From positions 1 through 50,295 of the forward strand of contig JAZNEI010000079.1 in NCBI GenBank assembly GCA_045588485.1: a stretch of DNA of 50,295 nucleotides, given 5' to 3'. The notes beneath the pieces were generated by a model. It did not search any database, was not told where the DNA came from, and saw only the letters and a program-made list of their open reading frames with translations. The translations under genes were made by a program, and so were the position numbers. Numbering within the stretch: the stretch's first letter is position 1; each line of letters opens with the position of its first letter. Shown piece by piece: positions 7,596-16,358 of the stretch. Origin of the DNA: HGM04593 sp045588485 (lineage in GTDB: Bacteria > Bacteroidota > Bacteroidia > Bacteroidales > Bacteroidaceae).

Positions 7596-8687
7596 TTACT
7601 CCTCGGCCTGCAGGTTAAGACGGTTGCTATCGTCACGTTTCTCGAAATAGAGTTTACGCAATGGACGACGGCGTGCTTCGTTGTAGAAAATGCGGTTGCG
7701 GTATATATCTATCGCAGTGTAAATGGCTTGACGGAAAGAATTTTCATCGGCACAGCCCTTGCCGGCAATATCGTATGCGACACCGTGGGCGGGTGAGGTG
7801 CGTACAGCATGTAGTCCGGCTGTGAAATTCACTCCGTTGCTCATTGCAAGAAGTTTCATCGGGGTCAGTCCTTGGTCGTGATACATTGCCAATATTCCAT
7901 CAAATGCGGTGTATTTGCCGCTTCCCATAAAACCATCGGCACCAAAGGGACCATAGCAGAGGATGCCTTCGCGGCTCATTTTCTCTATAGTGGGGATAAT
8001 GACATCAATCTCCTCTTTGCCTAATAATCCGTTGTCGCCCGAGTGGGGATTCAATGATAGTACTGCAATCTTGGGAGCATCAATATTAAAATCTTCTTTA
8101 AGGCTACGGTTGAAAATGGTTAGCTTCTCCTCTAATAGTTCGGGGGTAATGGCTGCCGGAACGTCGCGCAGTGGCAGATGCGATGTGGCAATGGCAAAGC
8201 GCAATCCTTCGCTGCATAATATCATCAACGATTTTTCTCCTTCACCAAGCCTTTCTTGCAGATATTCGGTGTGTCCGGGGAAATGAAAATCCTCGTTCTG
8301 AATGGTGTTCTTGTTTATCGGGGCTGTCACAAGGAGGTCTATTACCCCCTCTTGGTAATCCTTGACAGCTCTCTCCAATGCTTGATAGGCTGCTTCGCCA
8401 CTCTCTTTTGTGGCAATGCCAAGCTCTATGTGTACATCGTCGCTGTTGCAGTTTATTATGTTCAGTTTGCCATCCTGAATTTCGTCGGCATTCTCTACTG
8501 CATTGTATGCTATATCCAATTCAAGGGCCTTGCGGTGGTAGGCTGCCAATTTGGGCGAGCCGTATACGACGGGTGTACATATCTCGAACATCTCGCTATT
8601 TTCGAATGTGCGGAATATGACTTCGTAACCAATGCCGTTTATATCGCCTTGTGTTATTCCGACTCTAATCTTACGTTTGTCGCTCAT
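7596..8687 (-). CDS. pdxA: 4-hydroxythreonine-4-phosphate dehydrogenase PdxA
   Basis: A 363-aa protein starting RVGITQGDINGIGYEV, the typical PdxA opening. It has the TAPINK motif, FPGHTEYL, and the metal-binding MYHDQGLTPMK with the active-site His and Asp. PdxA oxidises 4-phosphooxy-L-threonine with NAD in the DXP-dependent pyridoxal phosphate pathway and is a cytoplasmic dimer that binds a divalent metal. The C-terminal 30 residues (YNEARRRPLRKLYFEKRDDS and on) are longer than in proteobacterial forms but ordinary in Bacteroidetes. Four bases separate it from the nucleotidyltransferase gene downstream, so vitamin B6 synthesis is co-transcribed with the lipid-like pathway. Confidence 0.93.
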   Translation of the reverse strand: MSDKRKIRVGITQGDINGIGYEVIFRTFENSEMFEICTPVVYGSPKLAAYHRKALELDIAYNAVENADEIQDGKLNIINCNSDDVHIELGIATKESGEAAYQALERAVKDYQEGVIDLLVTAPINKNTIQNEDFHFPGHTEYLQERLGEGEKSLMILCSEGLRFAIATSHLPLRDVPAAITPELLEEKLTIFNRSLKEDFNIDAPKIAVLSLNPHSGDNGLLGKEEIDVIIPTIEKMSREGILCYGPFGADGFMGSGKYTAFDGILAMYHDQGLTPMKLLAMSNGVNFTAGLHAVRTSPAHGVAYDIAGKGCADENSFRQAIYTAIDIYRNRIFYNEARRRPLRKLYFEKRDDSNRLNLQAEE

Positions 8688-8717
8688 ATTGTAAATATGG
8701 GGTTATTCTGTTGTATC

Positions 8718-9791
8718 TTATTTCTGTATTTCGCTGCTGTCGACAGTCTCTTCTATGACAATCTCGGGAATATGGGTGCTGTTTGCAATGGCCTTGTCGG
8801 CAGGCAGACGCAAAGAGAATAGCGATGCTTCGAGCTTGCGTATAAGATCGCCTTTCTTGCGGCTTGCTGCATAGACAAATGCCTCTACAACTATTACTCT
8901 GTTGTTAACTTCGTCTACTACACTGTGCGAGACGAATGGTCCGCCCATGGCATCGTTCTCCATCGACCATAATCCGCGTACATCCTGCATATAACGCTCG
9001 CGGAACTCGGTCTCTTTCATAGATACATACTCGTGCTCGGTTTTCATATAGCTGTTGGGGCGGCCACCGGGTATGTTGGCTTTCATAATGGAGTCGCGCT
9101 TGTGAAGGAAACTTTCAAGCGTAAAATCGCTTGCTCCGGTGTAGGGATAGCTGTACATGGCAAAACTGAGGATAACACTGCTCACCGACTGCATATCGGA
9201 TACCCATATAAAGTCCTTGCCACTCTTTATATTTTGAAGCTCTATCGGTACATAAAGTTCGCAACCGAATTTTGTGCGTACACTGTCTAAGAAACGTGCA
9301 TTGTGTGCTTGAGGCTTCTGTACAAGTTGCAACTGACGGTTCATCTCGGTCGAGGTGAAGAAGTCGATGATTGTCTGGCTGTTTGCCTCGACATACTCTT
9401 TAAAGTCGGCTTCGCTTGGCGACTGTATGGTAAATATTACCTGTGGTGAGGCATATACGTCGCGTGCAAACTTGAACTTTGTGGTTGTGTAACGCTTGGG
9501 GTCTATGTCGACCTTGATTATGTTACGGAAAATCTTAAGCAGATTGCTGAAACCTGCCGGGCGCGAGTGTGATATGCGGAAAGAACGCTCGGGTTGGGGT
9601 ATTGCCGGTATGTCGGTGTCCAATACATCGAAAAGGGCGCGTCCTGCAGGTGCCTCCCAAAAGTTGTCTTCGCATACTACAAGGACCTCGTAGGGAAGAC
9701 CACTTGACGAGGGCTTGAATATTGTGGGGCCATCACTTGAACACGATACCAGGATAAATGTTGTCAATAGTGCTAAAATTAGTTTTTTCAT
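8718..9791 (-). CDS. DUF4837-family lipoprotein
   Basis: A 357-aa lipoprotein. The signal peptide ends in a lipobox before Cys16 (MKKLILALLTTFILVSCSSD). The body starts LPYEVLVVCEDNFWEAPAGR, the pattern I associate with DUF4837, a family restricted to Bacteroidetes whose function is not established. No enzyme motif is evident. It is the first gene of the minus-strand run that continues into pdxA 30 bp downstream. A 155-bp gap separates it from rlmN, so a promoter is likely between them. It should be anchored in the inner or outer membrane, facing the periplasm. Confidence 0.8.
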   Translation of the reverse strand: MKKLILALLTTFILVSCSSDGPTIFKPSSSGLPYEVLVVCEDNFWEAPAGRALFDVLDTDIPAIPQPERSFRISHSRPAGFSNLLKIFRNIIKVDIDPKRYTTTKFKFARDVYASPQVIFTIQSPSEADFKEYVEANSQTIIDFFTSTEMNRQLQLVQKPQAHNARFLDSVRTKFGCELYVPIELQNIKSGKDFIWVSDMQSVSSVILSFAMYSYPYTGASDFTLESFLHKRDSIMKANIPGGRPNSYMKTEHEYVSMKETEFRERYMQDVRGLWSMENDAMGGPFVSHSVVDEVNNRVIVVEAFVYAASRKKGDLIRKLEASLFSLRLPADKAIANSTHIPEIVIEETVDSSEIQK

Positions 9792-9946
9792 AATGTGACT
9801 ATTTTATTGTTTCTTTTATCAAACAAGATAGCAGAAATATGTATCTGCACGTTTATAATATGACGCGATAGAGCTTTATTGTTATTATACGCGATATAAA
9901 TATTTAACAAATTTTAAACATTGCTTCTTCTTATGAAGGCTTTTCT

Positions 9947-10999
9947 TTATTTTTTATCGTTGCTCTCTTGCTTTGCAGTTGATAACATTCCACAGGCAGC
10001 AAATATGTCTTCGCCGCGCGAAGCACGTACTGTCGTAAATATTCCGTTGGCTGTAAGGTAGTCGCGCAGACGTGTCATTGCTTCGCCATCGACTCCCTCG
10101 AGTGGTACCCCCGGTATTGCGTGGTAGCGTATGAGGTTTATTCGGCAGTCGAGCCCCGAGAGTAGTCTTAATAACTTACGGGCATGGACTGGAGTGTCGT
10201 TTACCCCCTTGAAAACAATGTATTCAAAAGTCAGTCGGCGTTGGTGGCTGAAATCATATTGTTTTAATAATTCTATAATTTCTGTTATCGAATATCCTCG
10301 TTCGGCCGGCATAATCTCGCTGCGTCGCGCAGGCTCGGGATGGTGCAGGCTTATTGCTATATGATACTCTCCGCTGTCGAGCAGACGTTTTAATCCTTTA
10401 CGTACACCCACCGATGAGACTGTCAGACGGTGCGGACTCCATGCAGTGGCATATTCGGCTGTAAGAATCTCTATTGTCTGTAACAGATTGTCGAGGTTGT
10501 CGCACGGCTCGCCCATTCCCATAAATACGATGTTTGTGAGATTCTCGAACTCGGGAAGGGCATATATCTGATTCAAAATCTCGTTGCAACTGAGGTTGGC
10601 TGTGTAACGCTGTTTGCCTGTCATGCAGAACAGACAGTTCATCTTGCAACCGACCTGAGATGATACGCATAGTGTGGCGCGGTCGCCATCGGGGATATAT
10701 ACAGCCTCGACATAATGGCTGTTATCTACACGATACAGATATTTTATTGTGCCGTCTATCGAGCGCATTGCTTCTACAGGAGCTGCAAAGCCGACCTCGA
10801 AAAGTTGCGACAGCTTCTCACGGTTTTTTATTGATATATTGCTCATTTCGTCAATTGTGCGTACACGTTTCTTGTACACCCAATCGGCAATCTGCTTGGC
10901 TGTAAAGGCCGGCATTCCCGCGGCTGTTACAGCCTCTTTAATCTGTGGGAGTGTCATTCCCAAAAGTCTCATTTTGCAATTCTCCATCTTCGCAGGCAA
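9947..10999 (-). CDS. rlmN: Dual-specificity 23S rRNA/tRNA adenine-C2 methyltransferase RlmN
   Basis: A radical-SAM enzyme of up to 350 aa. The cluster motif CKMNCLFC (CxxxCxxC, about residues 118-125) follows VSSQVGCK. FMGMGEPCDN binds SAM, and the C-terminal catalytic Cys is in RASRGEDIFAACG. RlmN methylates A2503 of 23S rRNA and A37 of some tRNAs, and supports decoding fidelity. The frame begins MPAKMENCKMRLLGMTLPQ; the true start could be the second or third Met (10987 or 10972), since the family usually begins just before the LLGMT motif. It stands alone, with gaps of 80-150 bp on each side. Confidence 0.93.
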   Translation of the reverse strand: MPAKMENCKMRLLGMTLPQIKEAVTAAGMPAFTAKQIADWVYKKRVRTIDEMSNISIKNREKLSQLFEVGFAAPVEAMRSIDGTIKYLYRVDNSHYVEAVYIPDGDRATLCVSSQVGCKMNCLFCMTGKQRYTANLSCNEILNQIYALPEFENLTNIVFMGMGEPCDNLDNLLQTIEILTAEYATAWSPHRLTVSSVGVRKGLKRLLDSGEYHIAISLHHPEPARRSEIMPAERGYSITEIIELLKQYDFSHQRRLTFEYIVFKGVNDTPVHARKLLRLLSGLDCRINLIRYHAIPGVPLEGVDGEAMTRLRDYLTANGIFTTVRASRGEDIFAACGMLSTAKQESNDKK

Positions 11000-11082
11000 A
11001 TTTTCTGCGAAGATAGTGTAAAAAAGTGAGAAATGGGCACGTCGAGGCTAAAAACAGCTTCTCGCGTGTTATTATTTATATT

Positions 11083-12447
11083 TTATTGTACGGTATAAAG
11101 TATGCAGGTACGATATACGCCTTGTTCGTTGGAGTATATCACTGTCAGTTCAAGAGTGCCGGTCTCGGTAGGACGGACGGTAATCTCCTGCTCTCCACTC
11201 TGCTGGTCGATACTCCAACGGCGGAAACGTTTATGTCCCTGTTTTATTATCCAACTGTGTCCCTTTTCGTGCGGACGTATTCTGAAACGGTAGTTCTCGC
11301 CCTTTTTTAATGTTCCTGTCAGGGGAATGTCAATGATGTCGAATTTGCAGTCGGCATAAAATTGTGGCATCGAGGTTATCTCTTTTGCACGTATCCCTTT
11401 TAGAAGTTTATGCCCGTCGAGTTTCATTCGTTCAAGAACCTCGATATTGGCGTTTGTCATCTTTCTTATCTCCTCGCCGGCTAATGGGCGGTATTTCTCT
11501 AATGTATCAATCTCGGCATTGGTAGGTGGCGCAATCTTGTACTCTATTGCGGTTGTATATATGCCGTCGTTATTGTGCTCGAATGAAAGACTCAGCTTGT
11601 CGGCTTTAAAAGGACGATATGATAATGTGTAAATGCTGTCGCTGCATTGCCACATATCCTCGGTTACATATTCGCTGCCACAGATGAGCAGCAGTTTGTG
11701 AGCGCTTCTCTTTTTTACGGTAAAACAGTACTCTTGGCCTACACGCAGTTCCTCTTGAATGGGAGCTTCGGCAAATTCAGCATCAAGCCAGTCGGTGAGG
11801 TCGAATATCTCGGGCGCTCCCGATTTCTTTTCACGAACCGTCTTTAGAACTGTCGCTGCATCGAAACCATATTTTTCGATGTACGGATATAGTACTGGTA
11901 GCTCTTTGAACTTTTCTTCGTTTATCTTCTTCTTTATGAACTGATATTTTTTCTCTTGCGGAAAATGTGTGAAAATCATCCATTCGGGCTTTACGTCGAA
12001 CCAACTTTCGTCATTCTCGCTGCGAATGAATTGCCCGTCTTTAATACTTCCCGAACCCCACATAGGGTCGATGAGTACATCCTTTTCGTCGCACTTTACA
12101 TATACCCAGCAGTGTCCTTTGAGTATCGGGCCGCCTTTGGCTTTACCTGCAACGACAATGGGTTGCATGCCAACCTGTTGGGCAAGACGTGCATAGAGCT
12201 GACTGTAACCGAAACTTGTTCCTCGACGCAGTTTCAGACATTTGTCGGCGCTGTTGGCTTCACCTTCAAGGTCGTAGCTTATGTTGGCACATATCCAACG
12301 GTAAATGGCGAGTGCCCTTTCGTAATTGTTGTTGCATCCTTGTGTTATCTCTTTTGCTAATGTATCATAGCTGTCCGACGCAGCATTGGCACCGAGTGTG
12401 AGCAGAGCAAATATTATTGCGCAGATGTAGTGTCTGAAATTTTTCAT
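11083..12447 (-). CDS. Secreted transglutaminase-like protein lacking the catalytic Cys
   Basis: A 454-aa protein with a type I signal peptide (residues 1-22) and a transglutaminase-like/cysteine-protease fold at about 30-135: ALAIYRWICANISYD, GTSFGYSQLYARLA, GHCWVYV and VLIDPMWGSG. The His112 and Asp127 positions of the triad are present. The residue where the family has Cys (G-V-C-x-G-Y) is Ser78 in GTSFGY. Beta-rich regions follow (about 235-450), reading like Ig- or carbohydrate-binding-like modules. With the Cys missing it may be a binding protein rather than an enzyme. It is periplasmic or surface-located, transcribed alone, and divergent from the GT2-DUF4922 gene. Confidence 0.75.
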   Translation of the reverse strand: MKNFRHYICAIIFALLTLGANAASDSYDTLAKEITQGCNNNYERALAIYRWICANISYDLEGEANSADKCLKLRRGTSFGYSQLYARLAQQVGMQPIVVAGKAKGGPILKGHCWVYVKCDEKDVLIDPMWGSGSIKDGQFIRSENDESWFDVKPEWMIFTHFPQEKKYQFIKKKINEEKFKELPVLYPYIEKYGFDAATVLKTVREKKSGAPEIFDLTDWLDAEFAEAPIQEELRVGQEYCFTVKKRSAHKLLLICGSEYVTEDMWQCSDSIYTLSYRPFKADKLSLSFEHNNDGIYTTAIEYKIAPPTNAEIDTLEKYRPLAGEEIRKMTNANIEVLERMKLDGHKLLKGIRAKEITSMPQFYADCKFDIIDIPLTGTLKKGENYRFRIRPHEKGHSWIIKQGHKRFRRWSIDQQSGEQEITVRPTETGTLELTVIYSNEQGVYRTCILYTVQ

Positions 12448-12638
12448 TTTTGAACCTATCTTTATGAATTACTGCACTAAGATAGCAAAAAATAATCAGA
12501 ACAGAGGATTATTGTCAGTTCATTTTAGTAGTTCGCCTGTTTTTTGTAATTTAATGTGGAAAAAACAGGTTATAATCTCCTTTTTTTACTATTTTCGCAA
12601 AATAATATTATTAGAAATTTAAACAACTTCTTAGTTTC

Positions 12639-15023
12639 ATGAATCTTGAATTATTTATGCCTATGCCATCGGAGGGAGCAGGTAAATTGTCACTGCTTGC
12701 CGCTTGTAACGAGGTTGAAAGAATATATGTGTGGTGTGTCAAGGGTACCTCTCTTGGAGAATTGCCGTCGAAGGTGGTTGCTCTTGAAACAGACTCCTTG
12801 ACAGGTAGCGCTCTTTTTGCCGATGCTGCCGAGCGTGCCTCGGCTCCCTTCGTGGTTTTTATGTTGAAAGAACTTGCAGTGCTTCCCTCTTCCGAGGCTC
12901 TGTCGTTGATGTGCAGAGCAATGGAGAGCGAGACTACTATGCTCTTTTGCGATTATAGTAAGATAATAGATGGAGTTGAGTGTGAGGCTCCGACAATTGA
13001 GTATCAATCGGGTAGTCTCAGAAACGATTTTGATTTCGGCCCATTGGTGGCAGTGCGCACATCGGCGCTCAAAGAGTATGCAGTTCAGTCTCTGTCAAGG
13101 TGTGAATATGCGGGATTCTATCAGTTGCGTTTGGCTCTCAGCCGCTTGGGACGCATACAGCATCTGTCACGTAATTTATATGTCGAGGTCGAGGCCGATA
13201 CACGTAAGAGTGGCGAGAAACAGTTCGATTATGTGAATCCTGCGCAGCGTAGTGTGCAGATTGAGATGGAACAGGTGTGTACCGACCATCTGCACCGCAT
13301 AGGAGGGTGGCTTCCCCCGTATAAATATAGCACCATCGACCTGTCGGCAGGTGAATTTCCTGTCGAGGCTTCGGTTGTTATTCCTGTACTAAACCGAGTA
13401 TCGACCATTGGCGATGCAATTGGGTCGGTGCTTACTCAAAAGACAAACTTCAAATTTAATATATTAATTGTTGACAATCACTCTACCGATGGAACGGGCG
13501 AGGTAATTGATTCGTTTGCCGACGAAAGAGTGTGTCATATTATCCCCGACCGTTACGACCTTGGTATAGGAGGATGCTGGAACCATGCAGTCAACAGCCC
13601 GCAGTGTGGACGCTTCGCCGTTCAGCTCGACAGCGACGACCTTTACAGCGACAATGGTGTGCTGCAACGTATTGTAGATGAATTCTATGCACAGCAATGT
13701 GCAATGCTTGTAGGCTCGTACCGAATATGTAACTTTAATCTGGAGACGTTGCCCCCCGGAGTAATCGACCACCGCGAGTGGAGCGAGAAGAACGGGCGCA
13801 ATAATGCTCTGAGAATAAACGGCCTTGGTGCTCCTCGCGCATTCTATACTCCTGTTGTGCGCAGTGTAGGTTTTCCAAATGTCAGCTACGGCGAAGATTA
13901 TGCCGTAGGTCTGCAAATCTCGCGAAACTATCGCATAGGACGCATATACGACGTGCTCTATCTGTGTCGCCGTTGGGAGGGTAATTCCGATGCGGCTCTT
14001 TCGCACGCAAAGGTGAATGCACACAATACCTATAAAGACTCTCTGCGTACTATCGAACTTCAGGCGAGAATAGAATTAATGGCTACATTACCGCGCCTCT
14101 CTAACGAGGAGAAAGAGCTGTTTTTTAGCAGACAATTGGCGCTATGGCCCGAGGTTGCCGAGCGCTTCGAGGCTCTTGAAGGTGTAAAGACAAAAAAACT
14201 GGACTGTGGAATTAAATTGCAGCATAATCCGGCACGAATGGTCTCTACTGCGGCAAATGTCGATAAGGTTTCTATCGAGAAACGACCCTGTTTCTTGTGT
14301 GCCGAGAATCGTCCTTCGGCACAGATAAAGGCCGATGCTCTTTTCGATGTCGAGGTTCTTGTTAATCCCTTTCCGATACTTCCAGGGCATCTTACTATCC
14401 CATTAAAAAAACATACTCCGCAATTGATTGATGCGCTCTATTGGGATATGCTCACTCTTGCACGTGATTGGCAGGGAACGGCAATTTTTTATAATGGCGC
14501 AAAATGTGGTGCCTCAGCACCCGACCACGCACATCTACAGGCTGTGAAAGGTGGCGATATTCCTCTATTTGGCGAGTGGTGGGATACAATCTCCGAGGGA
14601 ATGAGAATCATAAAAGAGTATGGTGGTGCAACTCTTTATCACTCTTCATCTTATGTTGTCCCTCTATTCGTTATTATGTGGTCGGATGTTTCGGAGTCGA
14701 TACATATTTTTGATTTTTTGAAGGCTGCATTGCCAATCTGCGATGATGAACCCGAACCGCGTATGAACGTTGTAACGGTTTATAATGAAGATAGGGGTGG
14801 GGTAACGGTGGTTGTTCCGCGAGAACAGCATCGTCCTTCCTGTTATTTTGCCGAGGGTGAGGAGCAGCGTCTTATAAGCCCGGGACTATTGGATGTTGCT
14901 GGAGTGATGATTGCTCCACGTCCTCAGGATTTCGAGAGTATTACAAGCGACGAGGCACGTGATATTCTTCGCGAAGTAGTGCTTGATGATAAGGCTTGTC
15001 TCACCGATTCACTCTATAATTGA
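12639..15023 (+). CDS. GT2 glycosyltransferase fused to DUF4922 (HIT-like phosphorylase domain)
   Basis: A 794-aa cytoplasmic fusion. Residues 1-245 form a degenerate glycosyltransferase-like region with no clear motifs. Residues 247-480 are a GT2 domain: ASVVIPVLNRVSTI, ILIVDNHSTDGTGE and the metal-binding VQLDSDD. Residues 490-790 are DUF4922, related to GDP-galactose phosphorylase/ATP adenylyltransferase proteins of the HIT superfamily, with CFLCAENRP (zinc-like Cys pair), NPFPILPGHLTIP and the catalytic-type SAPDHAHLQA. The family is common in Bacteroidales; I know of no proven reaction. A sugar-nucleotide phosphorylase feeding the attached transferase is a reasonable guess. The next gene (SpoIID) begins 21 nt later, so the two are one unit. 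Confidence 0.8.
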   Translation: MNLELFMPMPSEGAGKLSLLAACNEVERIYVWCVKGTSLGELPSKVVALETDSLTGSALFADAAERASAPFVVFMLKELAVLPSSEALSLMCRAMESETTMLFCDYSKIIDGVECEAPTIEYQSGSLRNDFDFGPLVAVRTSALKEYAVQSLSRCEYAGFYQLRLALSRLGRIQHLSRNLYVEVEADTRKSGEKQFDYVNPAQRSVQIEMEQVCTDHLHRIGGWLPPYKYSTIDLSAGEFPVEASVVIPVLNRVSTIGDAIGSVLTQKTNFKFNILIVDNHSTDGTGEVIDSFADERVCHIIPDRYDLGIGGCWNHAVNSPQCGRFAVQLDSDDLYSDNGVLQRIVDEFYAQQCAMLVGSYRICNFNLETLPPGVIDHREWSEKNGRNNALRINGLGAPRAFYTPVVRSVGFPNVSYGEDYAVGLQISRNYRIGRIYDVLYLCRRWEGNSDAALSHAKVNAHNTYKDSLRTIELQARIELMATLPRLSNEEKELFFSRQLALWPEVAERFEALEGVKTKKLDCGIKLQHNPARMVSTAANVDKVSIEKRPCFLCAENRPSAQIKADALFDVEVLVNPFPILPGHLTIPLKKHTPQLIDALYWDMLTLARDWQGTAIFYNGAKCGASAPDHAHLQAVKGGDIPLFGEWWDTISEGMRIIKEYGGATLYHSSSYVVPLFVIMWSDVSESIHIFDFLKAALPICDDEPEPRMNVVTVYNEDRGGVTVVVPREQHRPSCYFAEGEEQRLISPGLLDVAGVMIAPRPQDFESITSDEARDILREVVLDDKACLTDSLYN

Positions 15024-15044
15024 GAGGGTAAAAGAACGTATTTG

Positions 15045-16343
15045 ATGAGAAAAGTAAATATTGGAATTCTTCGTGCACCGCAGATTCATTTCTGTCTGTC
15101 GGGAGGATATAGTCTTGATGGGGTTGCGGTACCCGATGGAGACTATTCGGTTACGGCAAAAGATAGTGCAATTGTTTGGCAGGGAGTACTGCGCGATACT
15201 CTTTCCTTTATTCCATTGAACGAAGAGTCGCATTTTACCCTGAACGACGTTGTCATAGGGGTGAATTTTCATTGGGAACGCAAACAGAATCAGACGTTTG
15301 CAGGAACTTTGTGTTTTATTGTCGAGGATGGTGAATTAAGAGCAATAAATAATCTGTCGGTAGAGAAATATCTCGAGAGTGTAATCTCGTCCGAGATGTC
15401 CTCGACAAGTTCACTCGAGTTTCTCAAGGCGCATACGGTAATTTCGCGTAGTTGGCTATATGCGCAACTGAGGCGCAGCGGACAATCGACCGAGGCACAG
15501 TTGGGTTACGAAGATGATAGGTGTATTATGCGCTGGTATGCCCGAGAGAATCATACTTTATTCGACCTTTGTGCCGATGACCATTGTCAACGCTATCAGG
15601 GTATCACATCTGAGTGCAGCGAAAAGGTTGCCGAGGCTGTGGCAGCAACGGCAAACCTTGTACTTACATACGACGGAGATGTGTGCGATGCCCGATTCAG
15701 TAAATGTTGCGGTGGAATGACCGAGAAATTCTCGGCCTGTTGGGAGGATAAAGATTTTGACTATCTCGACTCTTTTCGCGATAATGATGGCAAAGTGGGA
15801 TTTCTCGACCTTACCGACGAGGAGGCTGCCCGCAGTTGGATAGAGTCCTCTCCTGCATCATTCTGTAACACCGATGATAGGGAGGTGCTCTCGCAGGTGC
15901 TCAATGGATACGATTGTGAGACGAACGATTTTTATCGTTGGCAGGTGCGATATACGCAGGACGAGATTACGCGGCTCATAGAAAAGCGTTCGGGAATTAG
16001 TTTCGGTAAAATAGAGGAGTTGCAGCCCGTAGAGCGCGCAGCTTCGGGTCGTCTGGTGGCTCTGCGCATTGTAGGAACCAATCGTTCGGTGGTAGTGGGC
16101 AAGGAACTCGAGATTCGTCGATGGCTGTCACCCTCGCATCTTTATAGTTCGGCTTTTGTGGTAGATAAATTATGTGGCAAAAATGGTGAAATATCATTCT
16201 TGCTAAAAGGGGCAGGATGGGGACACGGGGTCGGCCTCTGTCAGATTGGTGCAGCAATGATGGGCGAGCGCGGATACTCTTTTTCGCAAATTCTGGAACA
16301 TTATTACCCGGGTTCGTTGTTGCAAAATATAGATGAAGTTTAG
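15045..16343 (+). CDS. SpoIID/LytB-domain protein
   Basis: A 432-aa protein; the ATG at 15045 is preferred to the TTG just before it. It has the SpoIID/LytB signature: LSVEKYLESVISSEMSSTSS, LKAHTVISRSWLYAQL, and the C-terminal GAGWGHGVGLCQIGAAMMGE with a final FSQILEHYYPG. SpoIID is a peptidoglycan lytic transglycosylase of sporulation, and LytB is an amidase enhancer. In a non-sporulating Bacteroidete this homologue presumably acts on cell wall or a related glycan. No signal peptide is visible (MRKVNIGILRAPQIHF), so its location is unclear. It follows the GT2-DUF4922 gene and precedes nhaC by 15 nt. Confidence 0.8.
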   Translation: MRKVNIGILRAPQIHFCLSGGYSLDGVAVPDGDYSVTAKDSAIVWQGVLRDTLSFIPLNEESHFTLNDVVIGVNFHWERKQNQTFAGTLCFIVEDGELRAINNLSVEKYLESVISSEMSSTSSLEFLKAHTVISRSWLYAQLRRSGQSTEAQLGYEDDRCIMRWYARENHTLFDLCADDHCQRYQGITSECSEKVAEAVAATANLVLTYDGDVCDARFSKCCGGMTEKFSACWEDKDFDYLDSFRDNDGKVGFLDLTDEEAARSWIESSPASFCNTDDREVLSQVLNGYDCETNDFYRWQVRYTQDEITRLIEKRSGISFGKIEELQPVERAASGRLVALRIVGTNRSVVVGKELEIRRWLSPSHLYSSAFVVDKLCGKNGEISFLLKGAGWGHGVGLCQIGAAMMGERGYSFSQILEHYYPGSLLQNIDEV

Positions 16344-16358
16344 AAACTGTTTTTTTAC

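Noticed and set aside
8256..8822. A 188-codon open frame on the plus strand
   Set aside because: It lies opposite pdxA and the start of the DUF4837 gene region, which have clear family motifs; the plus-strand product reads as a Cys/Tyr/Val-rich shadow.
13464..14024. A 186-codon open frame on the minus strand
   Set aside because: It is antisense to the GT2 domain of the 794-aa fusion, whose DSDD motif and length are well supported.
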